64,000 bases of DNA. Source: an uncultured Lachnospiraceae bacterium (GTDB lineage: Bacteria; Bacillota; Clostridia; Lachnospirales; Lachnospiraceae). The stretch spans positions 29,147-93,146 of the forward strand of contig CANPTH010000008.1 in assembly GCA_947576945.1 (NCBI GenBank), in the 5' to 3' direction. This document shows, in pieces, positions 40,918 through 49,754 of the stretch (within the stretch, counting starts at the first letter, position 1; every line of letters starts with the position of its first letter). The position numbers were made by a program, and so were the translations under genes. The notes under the pieces were generated by a model. It ran no database searches and was not told the DNA's origin. It saw only the letters and a program-made list of their open reading frames with translations.

Positions 40918-42342
40918 CTAATCGTCATCCTCCACATCCGATTTTGGCAGTGAAAAGATAAATTCCGTGCCTACGCCTTCCGTGCTGATCACATTGATGT
41001 TCTCGCCGTGGGAGCGGATGATCTCCTTGGTGATGGACAGGCCGAGTCCGGTACCCTTCTTGTCCTTGCCGCGGGACAGGTCGGATTTGTAGAAACGGTC
41101 CCAGATCAGTTTCAGGTCGTCTTTCGGGATACCGATGCCGGAGTCCTTTACGCTGACAAAAATTTTATTATGCTTTTCGGTAGTCTCCATCTTGATGATG
41201 GAATCGTGATGGCTGAATTTGATCGCATTGTCCAGCAGGTTGTAGAGAACCTGCTGAATCTTGTCTACATCGGCGAATACATACATCTGGTCGCCGGTCA
41301 GTACCAGTTCGATGGCGATGGTCCGTTCGCGGCAGGTGCCCTCAAAGGAGGCGGCCACATTGCGGATCACGCCGTTGATATCGAAATCGGATTTGTTCAG
41401 CATAATTCCCTTGGTATTCAGATTGTTGAGCGTCAGCAGGCTGTTGGTCAGCTTTGTCAGGCGCTCCGTTTCATTTAACAGGATGGACAGATATTTCTCG
41501 TGCATTTCAGGCGGGATCGTGCCGTCGATCATGGCTTCCAGATATCCCTTGATGGAAGTCAGAGGGGAGCGGAAGTCGTGGGAAACATTGGCTACGAATT
41601 TCTTCTGGTCGTCCTCGGAGCGGGCGATCTCGCTGGCCATGTAGGACAGGGTAGCCGCCAGATACCCCATCTCGTCTTCACTTTCCACGGTGAATTCATA
41701 ATGCATGTTGCCGCTGGCGTACTGCTCCGTTGCTTCTGTGATCTTGCGCAGCGGTATATAGACGATTTCCGTAAAGAAGATCAGGATGATCAGAGACAGC
41801 AAAAACAGGATTACGAGCATCAGATAGGAAATGGTAAGCATACTGTTGGCTTCCATCTGAATGCTGCCCATGGGCATATGGATGACCACGTAGCCCTTTA
41901 CTTTATAGTCGGCCGTGATGGGGGCGAAAACACTCAGCATATCTTCTTCAAATGTATTGAAAAAATTTCCCACAACGTAGTTGGAGCCAGCAGTAACCGT
42001 GGAATCAAAATTCTCTATGACGATCTCATTTTCCAGATCCAGCGGGGCGGAAGAATCCAGCACAAGGCGTCCGGACGGATTGATGATCCAGAGGACGGCG
42101 TTCGTGTAGGCGTCCAGCGCGTCCAGCTGTACTTTGACGGCTTCCAGAGATATCTCATTTTTGTACAGGTCGGTAGCGTAGGTATTGGCGATGAAAGTGG
42201 CCTCGCGGTAGAGGGATTCCGAATGTTCCTTTTTCAGATGATCCAGCGTCATGTTGGCCACAAAAGTAGCCACCACCACAAAGCCAAACAGGCCGAAAAT
42301 AATATATGCCAGTATTAATTTGAGATAAAGGGTCTTTCGCAT
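40918..42342 (-). CDS. Membrane sensor histidine kinase (HAMP)
   Basis: A 474-residue kinase: helix 1 (8-29), outer region (30-168), helix 2 (170-192), HAMP (193-245), HisKA with H255 (ANVSHDFRSPLTSIKGYLEAMIDG) and HATPase (DVDKIQQVLYNLLDNAIKFSHH, VKDSGIGIPKDDL, GTGLGLSI). Its regulator is not adjacent; the orphan OmpR-type regulator at 46.9 kb, four genes away and divergently oriented, is the best candidate. The start is ATG 42342 with GAGGTT before it. It ends 5 bases from the convergent GH66 gene. Confidence 0.92.
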   Translation of the reverse strand: MRKTLYLKLILAYIIFGLFGFVVVATFVANMTLDHLKKEHSESLYREATFIANTYATDLYKNEISLEAVKVQLDALDAYTNAVLWIINPSGRLVLDSSAPLDLENEIVIENFDSTVTAGSNYVVGNFFNTFEEDMLSVFAPITADYKVKGYVVIHMPMGSIQMEANSMLTISYLMLVILFLLSLIILIFFTEIVYIPLRKITEATEQYASGNMHYEFTVESEDEMGYLAATLSYMASEIARSEDDQKKFVANVSHDFRSPLTSIKGYLEAMIDGTIPPEMHEKYLSILLNETERLTKLTNSLLTLNNLNTKGIMLNKSDFDINGVIRNVAASFEGTCRERTIAIELVLTGDQMYVFADVDKIQQVLYNLLDNAIKFSHHDSIIKMETTEKHNKIFVSVKDSGIGIPKDDLKLIWDRFYKSDLSRGKDKKGTGLGLSITKEIIRSHGENINVISTEGVGTEFIFSLPKSDVEDDD

Positions 42343-42458
42343 GGGTAACCTCGTATTGTTTTTTCTTACGAGATTATACCATAAACAAAAGCATGTGGAC
42401 ACCCTTTCATAAGGTTATAATAATCCATGCGTGACGCAGTGCTATCCGACTCTGCACA

Positions 42459-43001
42459 TCAAATTCCCCTGCACTTTTTGATGTGTGCTTTCAGCTTTTT
42501 CATGGCCCAGTCGTAATGGCTGGATGTATTGCTGACAAAGTAGGATCCTAACGCGCTGCCGCCCACCCATTTGTATACGCCTTTTGAAAACAGTTCTTCG
42601 TTGGAGAAAGTTTCCGCCAGCTGCATGATTTCCCGGTGGCTTTGATCAAGCATTTCTTTTGCTTCTTCCAGGGATGTATTCTGATGCTTTTTCCAGAAAA
42701 AGACGTTCATTTCGCCATAGGTTTTCCAGTTATAGGGACGCGGCAGGAACGGTTTTTCCTCTCCGTTTTGATTGGCCTGTACCCAGCTTAAGAGGAGCTG
42801 GTGCCACTCATACAGATGGATCAGGACGTCCCGGAGATTTTTGTCCCGTTTCCAGTGTGCTTCTTTCTTTTTCTCATCCGCTGCGAAATCAAATTCGGTT
42901 GTCAGTTCCTTTTCTGTCAACCCGTCAATAAGAGTGTTCAGTTTGCGGTAGTTGTCGGCGGCTGCGGTTATTAAGTCTGATTTTGAAGTTGGTCTGCTCA
43001 T
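42459..43001 (-). CDS. ClbS/DfsB-family (DUF1706) four-helix protein
   Basis: A 180-residue, all-helical protein of the DinB-like ClbS/DfsB family: SKSDLITAAADNYRKLNTLIDGLT, RDVLIHLYEWHQLLLSWV, LPRPYNWKTYGEMNVFFWKKHQN and SYFVSNTSSHYDWAMKKLKAHIK. ClbS protects its host from the genotoxin colibactin by opening its cyclopropane; distant members have unknown roles. No colibactin genes are here, so protection from an external toxin is only a possibility. The upstream WYL regulator and a perfect palindrome (43111-43127) suggest they form a small regulated unit. ATG 43001 is chosen where the domain begins. Confidence 0.8.
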   Translation of the reverse strand: MSRPTSKSDLITAAADNYRKLNTLIDGLTEKELTTEFDFAADEKKKEAHWKRDKNLRDVLIHLYEWHQLLLSWVQANQNGEEKPFLPRPYNWKTYGEMNVFFWKKHQNTSLEEAKEMLDQSHREIMQLAETFSNEELFSKGVYKWVGGSALGSYFVSNTSSHYDWAMKKLKAHIKKCRGI

Positions 43002-43110
43002 AGAATTCGTACCTCTGTCTTTCTCAGTTCTCAGGTTTTTGTTCCGGCGTAGGAAGCGGAACAAAAAATTGTTATATTGGCTGCTTTGTTTAAAGAATAG
43101 CACACATATA

Positions 43111-43127
43111 CTGACATCTGATGTCAG
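43111..43127. promoter_or_regulatory. 17-bp perfect palindrome before the ClbS-like gene
   Basis: CTGACATC-T-GATGTCAG is a perfect dyad about 110 bases before the ClbS-like start. YafY/WYL-type regulators commonly bind TGACA/TGTCA dyads, and such a regulator is encoded next, so it is probably the operator. Binding is inferred. Confidence 0.55.
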
Positions 43128-43157
43128 GGTTTATTATCTTGTTGGAAATTCCTTTGT

Positions 43158-44060
43158 TTATTCAGGATTTATTGATTTTTTGTAAATCTGCAGGGCCTGT
43201 TCGGCCACAATCTCTTTCAGGTACTGGGGTTCAAGAATCTCGACCTGCGTTCCGAAGGAGAGCAGATAACCGATCAGCCATGCATCCACGGGCATTTCGG
43301 CGCTGGCAGTCAGGCTGCCGTTATCCTGACAGGTGATCTGTGCTGTGTCAAATTCATCGTAGACGCGGTAGGCGGCTTCTCTGGTAAAGGAAAGGACGAT
43401 TCGCTGGCAGGCAGGCGGCGAAGTCTCTTCCGGCTCCGGATATGGCTTTGGCACGAAGGTCTGTGTCAGCAGCTCCAGGTCTGAAATGCGATTCAGCTTG
43501 AAGATGCGGAAATCCTGCTTTGTGAGGCAGAATGCTTTCAGATACCAGGCTTTTGATTTATAGAGTAATTTAAGCGGGCAGACGGTGCGCGGGCTTCTTG
43601 TGCCGTTCGTACCGGCGTAGATAAATTTGATTTCCCGGTGCTGGATGACGGCCGTTTTCAGCGTTTCAAACTTTGTGTTGTCGAGGGCGAAGTTGCCCCA
43701 GCGTGAGAAATCCACTTCCAGCCAGTTTCCCGTATCCACATGAAAAAGAGCAGACAGCTTTGTCAGCATTTCTTCGCCGGAGGCATACCCTGTGGCCAGG
43801 ATGCCCTGGAGAGAGGTCAGGATTTCCTGCTTTTCCTTTTCGGTCAGAACAGCTCTGTCTAAAATAAAATCGTCCAGCAAACAGATGCCGCCGTTCCTTC
43901 CCGGTTCGGTATAGACCGGAATGCCAGCACTGCTCAATGCGTCAATATCGCGGTAGATGGTTCTTTGGGAAACTTCAAATCTGGCCGCCAGTTCGGGAGC
44001 AGTGGCGCGGCCTTTGTCTAAAAGATGATACAGGATCCTGAATAAACGGCTGTCTGACAT
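43158..44060 (-). CDS. YafY/YobV-type HTH-WYL regulator
   Basis: A 300-residue regulator with an N-terminal HTH_11 winged helix (about 3-58: ILYHLLDKGRATAPELAARFEVSQRTIYRDIDALSSAGIPVYTEPGRNGG) and a WYL domain (about 135-210: REIKFIYAGTNGTRSPRTVCPLKLLYKSKAWYLKAFC) followed by a C-terminal extension. WYL domains bind nucleic acids or small ligands. It is encoded upstream of the ClbS-like gene on the same strand and may control it. The start is ATG 44060 with GGAGG upstream. Confidence 0.9.
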   Translation of the reverse strand: MSDSRLFRILYHLLDKGRATAPELAARFEVSQRTIYRDIDALSSAGIPVYTEPGRNGGICLLDDFILDRAVLTEKEKQEILTSLQGILATGYASGEEMLTKLSALFHVDTGNWLEVDFSRWGNFALDNTKFETLKTAVIQHREIKFIYAGTNGTRSPRTVCPLKLLYKSKAWYLKAFCLTKQDFRIFKLNRISDLELLTQTFVPKPYPEPEETSPPACQRIVLSFTREAAYRVYDEFDTAQITCQDNGSLTASAEMPVDAWLIGYLLSFGTQVEILEPQYLKEIVAEQALQIYKKSINPE

Positions 44061-44348
44061 GACGATGTATTGCCTCCTTTTCGGGCTGTGGTTTTTGGGG
44101 CGCCTTTCCTCGATTGACTGGAAGGGCAGGGTGTCGAAAGGTGCTCTTCTGATTCTGTATGTGCATATTAAAATAAGCATACCATAAAAATTTTGACACT
44201 GGATGGCAGGTTTCGTATTTTTATGGAAGATAAATATAACTTTCGTATTTTACCGGGGTATGCTACAATTTATTGCAGGAAGTGAAGTATTCCTTTGTAA
44301 CAATAAAATAACAAATCGTTCATAATTTGATAAGGATTGAGAATTATC

Positions 44349-46724
44349 ATGAATAGTAAAGTATTACGTGTTTTGGAGTACAACAAAATAATCGAGCGTC
44401 TGACTGACAAGGCAACCTCGGAGCAGGGGCGGAAGCTGACGGCGGCTTTAGAGCCGATGACAGACTTAGAGGCGATCGAGAAAGCGCAGACGGAGACGGC
44501 GGATGCGCTGGGATATCTGTTCCGCAAGGGTTCTACGTCCTTTGGCGGCAACAAGGATCTGGGGATGTGCATCCGGTCGCTGGAGATCGGCAGTACGCTT
44601 TCCATCGCGGAACTGATTCGGATCGCGGCTTTTCTGGAAAACGTCAACCGTATCAAGAGTTACGGGCGCAAGGAGCGGGAGGATACGCCGGCTGATTCTC
44701 TGGATGAGTATTTCGAGAGCCTGGAGCCTTTGACGCCGCTCTCCAATGAGATCCGCCGGTGCATTCTGTCGGAGGAAGAGATTGCCGACGATGCCAGCCC
44801 GGCCCTGAAAAAGATCCGCCGCAGCATGGCGATCGCGAACGACCGCATTCATTCCCAGCTGGCGTCCATGATCAGCGGTTCCTGCCGGACGTATCTGCAG
44901 GATGCGGTGGTGACCATGCGCAACAACCGCTACTGTATTCCGGTCAAGTCCGAGTACAAGGGGCAGGTGCAGGGGATGGTGCACGACCAGTCATCTACCG
45001 GTTCCACCTTTTTTATCGAGCCGGCGGCCGTCGTTAATCTGAACAACGAGCTGCGGGAGCTGGAGATCAAAGAGCAGGAAGAGATCGCGGTCATTCTGGC
45101 CGATTTAAGCGCGCAGGCGGGCGCGTATACGGAGCTTCTGACCGGGAATCAGAAGGCCATGACGGTCCTCGACTTTATTTTTGCCAAGGCTGCCCTGGCG
45201 CTGGAGCAGAACGCTGCCATGCCTGTTTTCAATACGGAGCATCAGATCCGCATCCGGCAGGGGCGGCATCCCCTTCTGGACAAGAAGAAGGTGGTGCCCA
45301 TTGATATTCAGCTGGGCATTGATTTTGACTTACTGGTCATCACCGGACCCAATACCGGCGGTAAGACGGTTTCCCTGAAAACAGTAGGGCTTTTGACATT
45401 GATGGGGCAGGCAGGACTGCATATTCCGGCGCTGGACCGTTCGGAACTGTCAATCTTTGAGGAAGTTTATGCGGATATCGGGGATGAGCAGAGTATTGAG
45501 CAGAGTCTGAGCACCTTTTCTTCCCATATGACGAATATCGTGTCGATCCTGCAGCAGGCGGACGGCGGTTCGCTCTGTCTGTTCGATGAGCTGGGGGCGG
45601 GTACGGATCCCACCGAGGGTGCGGCGCTGGCGATCTCGGTGCTGGATCATCTGCATGGCTGCGGCATCCGCACGATGGCCACCACTCACTACAGCGAGTT
45701 GAAGGTTTATGCCCTTTCCACGCCTTTTGTGGAGAATGCCAGCTGTGAGTTCAGCGTGGAAACGCTGCGGCCCACTTACCGTCTGCTGATCGGGATTCCC
45801 GGGAAGAGTAACGCTTTCGCGATCTCATCCAAGCTGGGACTGCCGGATCATATCATTGAGGATGCGAAACGGCATATTACGGAGGATAAGGAGAGCTTCG
45901 AGGATCTGCTGGCGAATCTGGAGAACAGCCGCGTGACCATCGAGAAGGAGCGGTTGGAGATCGCAGGCTATAAAGAAGAGGTGAAGGCGCTGAAACAGAA
46001 GCTGGAAGCCAAACAGGAGAAGATCGATCAGGCGAAAGAGAAGATCCTGCGGCAGGCCAACGAGGAGGCCCGCGAGATCCTGCAGAACGCCAAGGAGCTG
46101 GCGGACGAGACAATCCGCGTTTTCCAGAAGGCGGAGGCCGGTATTTCCATCAAAGATCTGGAGAAGTCCCGCCAGAAGGTGCGCGACAAGATTTCAGAGA
46201 AAAATGAAAAACTAACGCTTAAGAACGATAAGCCCACGCATAAAGTGCTGAAACCGACTCAGATCAGGCCCGGGGACAGCGTCAAAGTGGTGTCCATGGG
46301 GCTGAAAGGGACGGTCAGCTCACTGCCGGATAAGAACGGCAAGCTGTTTGTACAGTGCGGCATCATCCGCTCCAAGGTATCTTTGAATGATCTGGTACTG
46401 ATCGAGGAGGAGACGATCAGTACCGGTAAGATGCAGCGGTCTTCTTCCGGCAAATTGAAGATGTCCAAGTCCTATTCCATTTCCACGGAGATCAATCTGC
46501 TTGGCCGGACGGTGGACGAGGCGCTTTCCGAGCTGGACAAATATCTGGATGACGCCTACCTGGCCCATCTGCCAAGCGTGCGTGTGGTACACGGCAAAGG
46601 GACCGGAGCCCTGCGCAATGCGGTACACAATTACCTGCGCAAGAACCGGGTGGTAAAGAGCTACCGCCTGGGAGAATACGGGGAAGGCGACGCGGGCGTT
46701 ACGATCGTGGAGTTTAAGGAGTAA
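44349..46724 (+). CDS. mutS2: Endonuclease MutS2
   Basis: A 791-residue protein with MutS core and ATPase (Walker A GPNTGGKT at about 333-340, DELGAGTDPTEGAALAISVLDHL), a coiled coil (about 515-620) and a C-terminal Smr nuclease domain (about 710-791: LLGRTVDEALSELDKYLDDAYLAHLPSVRVVHGKGTGALRNAVHNYLR). MutS2 suppresses recombination and can rescue or split stalled ribosomes in Bacillus. ATG 44349 is more likely than TTG 44337. It is followed at once by repeat copy D. Confidence 0.95.
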   Translation: MNSKVLRVLEYNKIIERLTDKATSEQGRKLTAALEPMTDLEAIEKAQTETADALGYLFRKGSTSFGGNKDLGMCIRSLEIGSTLSIAELIRIAAFLENVNRIKSYGRKEREDTPADSLDEYFESLEPLTPLSNEIRRCILSEEEIADDASPALKKIRRSMAIANDRIHSQLASMISGSCRTYLQDAVVTMRNNRYCIPVKSEYKGQVQGMVHDQSSTGSTFFIEPAAVVNLNNELRELEIKEQEEIAVILADLSAQAGAYTELLTGNQKAMTVLDFIFAKAALALEQNAAMPVFNTEHQIRIRQGRHPLLDKKKVVPIDIQLGIDFDLLVITGPNTGGKTVSLKTVGLLTLMGQAGLHIPALDRSELSIFEEVYADIGDEQSIEQSLSTFSSHMTNIVSILQQADGGSLCLFDELGAGTDPTEGAALAISVLDHLHGCGIRTMATTHYSELKVYALSTPFVENASCEFSVETLRPTYRLLIGIPGKSNAFAISSKLGLPDHIIEDAKRHITEDKESFEDLLANLENSRVTIEKERLEIAGYKEEVKALKQKLEAKQEKIDQAKEKILRQANEEAREILQNAKELADETIRVFQKAEAGISIKDLEKSRQKVRDKISEKNEKLTLKNDKPTHKVLKPTQIRPGDSVKVVSMGLKGTVSSLPDKNGKLFVQCGIIRSKVSLNDLVLIEEETISTGKMQRSSSGKLKMSKSYSISTEINLLGRTVDEALSELDKYLDDAYLAHLPSVRVVHGKGTGALRNAVHNYLRKNRVVKSYRLGEYGEGDAGVTIVEFKE

Positions 46725-46735
46725 GAGGGTTTGAT

Positions 46736-46892
46736 AATTGCTTCGGCATGGGGGTAAAGTTGAAAAATCAAACTGATGTGCTGATTTTTCAACTGCGAGT
46801 TTGCAGCGGAGCCACAAACTCGAGATCGCAGAGCCAAATTTGAAATTTGGCTCGCGGCCTTCGCAAAAAATTGCTTCGACATGGGGGTAAAT
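46736..46892 (+). repeat. Dispersed structured 5'-UTR element, copy D
   Basis: P0: GTTGAAAAATCA (46759-46770) with TGATTTTTCAAC (46782-46793). P1: CGAGTTTG (46796-46803) with CAAACTCG (46815-46822). P2: GAGCCAAATTT (46831-46841) with AAATTTGGCTC (46843-46853). The hairpins are flanked by 23-bp direct repeats (46736-46758 and 46869-46891, one mismatch), each with the GCTTCG..ATGGGGGTAAA tail. The second ends in the ribosome site of the regulator gene. Confidence 0.8.
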
Positions 46893-47591
46893 ATGGTAAA
46901 CAGACAGAAAATCTTGATCGTAGATGACGACAACAATATTGCAGAGCTGATCGCGCTCTATCTGACGAAGGAGTGTTTCGAGACGATGATCGTCAACGAC
47001 GGAGAGTCGGCGCTTTCAGCAGTGGACAGCTTCGGGCCGAACCTGATGCTGCTGGATCTGATGCTGCCGGGGATCGATGGCTATCAGGTATGCCGAGAGG
47101 TGCGCTCTAAATCCACGCTGCCGATCATCATGCTCTCGGCCAAGGGAGAGGTGTTCGACAAGGTGCTGGGGCTTGAGCTGGGCGCCGATGATTACATGGA
47201 GAAGCCTTTTGATTCCAAGGAGCTGGTGGCCAGGGTGAAAGCGGTGCTTCGCCGTTATAAGCCGGCGGCCGTAGAACCCAAGGCTTCCGATGTTAAGAGT
47301 GTGGAATATCCGGATCTGATCGTCAACCAGACCAATTATTCTGTTATCTATATGGGAAAGACGATCGAGATGCCGCCTAAGGAACTGGAGCTGCTCTATT
47401 TTCTGGCGTCTTCGCCGAACCATGTTTTTACGAGAGAGCAGCTGCTGGATCAGATCTGGGGCTATGAATATATCGGCGACACCCGTACCGTAGACGTGCA
47501 TATCAAGCGTCTGCGGGAGAAGATCAACGATCATGAGCGGTGGCGGATCGCTACCATTTGGGGGATTGGGTATAAGTTTGAGTCGCGGTAA
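46893..47591 (+). CDS. OmpR-family response regulator (orphan)
   Basis: A 232-residue regulator with receiver domain (phospho-acceptor in LLDLMLPGIDG near D53; K in YMEKPFD) and an OmpR winged helix (about 130-231, ending in ATIWGIGYKFES). No kinase adjoins it; the HAMP kinase at 40.9-42.3 kb is the nearest unpaired one. ATG 46893 uses the ribosome site of repeat copy D, the ATG at 46881 being too close. Confidence 0.92.
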   Translation: MVNRQKILIVDDDNNIAELIALYLTKECFETMIVNDGESALSAVDSFGPNLMLLDLMLPGIDGYQVCREVRSKSTLPIIMLSAKGEVFDKVLGLELGADDYMEKPFDSKELVARVKAVLRRYKPAAVEPKASDVKSVEYPDLIVNQTNYSVIYMGKTIEMPPKELELLYFLASSPNHVFTREQLLDQIWGYEYIGDTRTVDVHIKRLREKINDHERWRIATIWGIGYKFESR

Positions 47592-47669
47592 GACTGAGAA
47601 CTTTTCATCGGAATCACGTATGCATCAGGTTTGAGGTTAATGCAGAAGTTTTACAGAAAGGAATCCGGC

Positions 47670-49367
47670 ATGACAGGTAACGCAAGGCTCCCCATGGGGA
47701 TTGAAGATTTTGAGGAAATGCGTACACAGGGTTACTATTATGTGGATAAGACGGGTCTGATCCGGGATCTTCTGGATCACCTGGGCAAGGTGAACCTGCT
47801 CACGCGCCCGAGACGTTTCGGCAAAACTTTGAACATAAGCATGTTGAGATGCTTTTTTGAGGTCGGGAGTGACGGCGGACTCTTCGACGGGCTTGAAATC
47901 TCGAAGGAGAAAAAGCTTTGTCGGCAGTACATGGGCAGGTTTCCGGTCATCTCCATCAGTTTAAAGGGCGTGAGCGGCAGAACTTTCGATGAGGCCAAAG
48001 GAATGCTGCGCAGTATTCTCGGCAATGAGGCGCTGCGGTTTCAGTTTCTGCTTGAGAGCGATTGTCTGTCGGAGCCGGAACGGCAGCAGTACAGAAAGCT
48101 CATCGAGCTGAATGAAAAAGGTGTTTTCTCCATGGCGGATGAGCTTTTGAAGGATAGTCTGTTTAAGCTCTCGCAGTTTTTAGAGAAATATTATGGTCAA
48201 AAGACGGTCGTCCTGATCGATGAGTACGATGTGCCGCTTGATAAGGCATACCGGTCAGGTTATTACGATGATATGGTGGAGCTGATCAGCGGACTTTTCG
48301 GGCAGGTGCTGAAAACAAACAGGAGCCTCTATTTTGCGGTACTTACCGGGTGTCTGCGGATATCCAGAGAGAGTATTTTTACAGGGCTTAATAATTTTAA
48401 TGTATACACGATCAAAGATGCGCGTTATCGGGAATACTTTGGATTTACGGATGAAGAGATAAGAGCCATGCTTTCCTATTATGGATTTATGGAACAATAT
48501 GATGCCGTAAAGCAGTGGTATGACGGCTATCAATTCGGTAATACCGGCATTTACTGTCCGTGGGACGTGATCAATTACTGCGGCGATCTGCGTGACGGGA
48601 ATGTGGCAGAACCGCAGAACTATTGGGTAAATACAAGCAGCAACGATATTGTCAGAAAGTTTATCGGCAGGGCGGGATCGGCGGCCAGAAATGAGATGGA
48701 ACTGCTGATTGACGGCGGCAGCATCCGGAAAATGATTCGGCAGGAGCTGACTTATCGCGATCTGGATTCTGATGTTGACAACCTGTGGAGTATCCTTTTT
48801 ACAACAGGTTATCTGACGCAGCGGGGACAGCAGCAGGGCGACATGACGGAACTTGTCATTCCGAACAGGGAGATACGCTGGATCTTTGTGCAGCAGATCC
48901 GCAGATGGTTCCAGGAAGAAACGAAAAAGGATACCGCGAAGCTGGAGCGTCTGGGAAGGGCGTTTCAGGAAAATGATGTGAAAGCGGTTGAGGACACTTT
49001 TACCGCCTATTTGGGGAAGACCATCAGTATCCGCGATACGAATGCCAGAAAGGACAGGAAGGAAAATTTCTATCATGGCATCCTGCTGGGGCTGTTAAGT
49101 AATCTTGACGGCTGGTGTGTGAGATCCAATGCAGAGTCGGGGGATGGCTACAGCGATATCATGATCGAGATCGAGGCGCAGGAGATCGGTATCGTGATCG
49201 AACTGAAATATGCCGAGAACGCCGCCTTTGATGCCGGCTGCCGGGAAGCTCTCAGGCAGATCCGGGAAAAGAAGTATGAGCAAGCGCTTGTCAGAGACGG
49301 AATGAAGACAATCTACCGGTACGGCATTGCGTGTTATCAGAAACGTTGCAGGGTTATCTCAGGTTGA
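47670..49367 (+). CDS. AAA-ATPase-like / PD-(D/E)XK nuclease-like protein
   Basis: A 565-residue protein of the PF09820/PF08011 type. The N-terminal ATPase region has GIEDFEEMRTQGYYYVDKTGLIRDLLDH, a P-loop-like RPRRFGKTLN (about 46-55) and LIDEYDVPLDKAY (about 183-195); the C-terminal half ends in DIMIEIEAQEIGIVIELKYAEN, a D..ExK nuclease-like motif. These proteins are frequent in Clostridia and Bacteroidetes, often in several copies, and their role is unknown; a mobile or defence function has been proposed. ATG 47670 has AAAGGAA upstream. Confidence 0.88.
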   Translation: MTGNARLPMGIEDFEEMRTQGYYYVDKTGLIRDLLDHLGKVNLLTRPRRFGKTLNISMLRCFFEVGSDGGLFDGLEISKEKKLCRQYMGRFPVISISLKGVSGRTFDEAKGMLRSILGNEALRFQFLLESDCLSEPERQQYRKLIELNEKGVFSMADELLKDSLFKLSQFLEKYYGQKTVVLIDEYDVPLDKAYRSGYYDDMVELISGLFGQVLKTNRSLYFAVLTGCLRISRESIFTGLNNFNVYTIKDARYREYFGFTDEEIRAMLSYYGFMEQYDAVKQWYDGYQFGNTGIYCPWDVINYCGDLRDGNVAEPQNYWVNTSSNDIVRKFIGRAGSAARNEMELLIDGGSIRKMIRQELTYRDLDSDVDNLWSILFTTGYLTQRGQQQGDMTELVIPNREIRWIFVQQIRRWFQEETKKDTAKLERLGRAFQENDVKAVEDTFTAYLGKTISIRDTNARKDRKENFYHGILLGLLSNLDGWCVRSNAESGDGYSDIMIEIEAQEIGIVIELKYAENAAFDAGCREALRQIREKKYEQALVRDGMKTIYRYGIACYQKRCRVISG

Positions 49368-49450
49368 CCCTGCATACAAATATAGTAAACGAAATTTCTA
49401 ATATCATTACCTATAGAATGACTGTGCGCAGCCGGAAGCTGTGAGGAAGG

Positions 49451-49477
49451 AGTACACGTTACGCGTGTACTTTTTTT
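49451..49477 (+). terminator. Terminator after the AAA/nuclease gene
   Basis: AGTACACG and CGTGTACT form an 8-bp stem around TTACG, followed by a T-tract. Confidence 0.85.
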
Positions 49478-49754
49478 GTGTAAAGATTTAAAACAACAAA
49501 AGTCATTAGGCAAATCAGCCAAAAACAAGCACCTGAAATTGTAAAAATACAACAAAACGTATTTACTTTTCACAAAATCGGACTCCAGTCCTATGTTTCT
49601 ATAGGGACATATGTCATGATATCGGCATACAAAGTTCACCCTTCCTGATTTCGATGACCCGGGCTTTCTGAAATCTCAGGGAGGGATCTTAACGGTATGA
49701 CGTGTTGTGCAGGATTAAGGTAATAAGTGAGAAGAGACAGGAGGAAATATTTTT
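49478..49754 (+). other. Long structured leader before the BMP operon
   Basis: About 280 bases without a credible gene. It holds a hairpin CCTAT/ATAGG near 49590-49607 and a strong stem at 49639-49683 (CCCTTCCT with AGGGAGGG, and GATTTC with GAAATC, with a 2-base bulge). No purine-riboswitch core (TCTACC, CCGTAAA) is recognisable. The GGAGG for the lipoprotein lies at 49740-49744. Confidence 0.45.

Noticed and set aside
49478..49754. Purine riboswitch before the BMP nucleoside operon
   Set aside because: Expected from the genes, but no TCTACC, CCGTAAA or ATATAA core could be found, so it is reported only as an unexplained leader.
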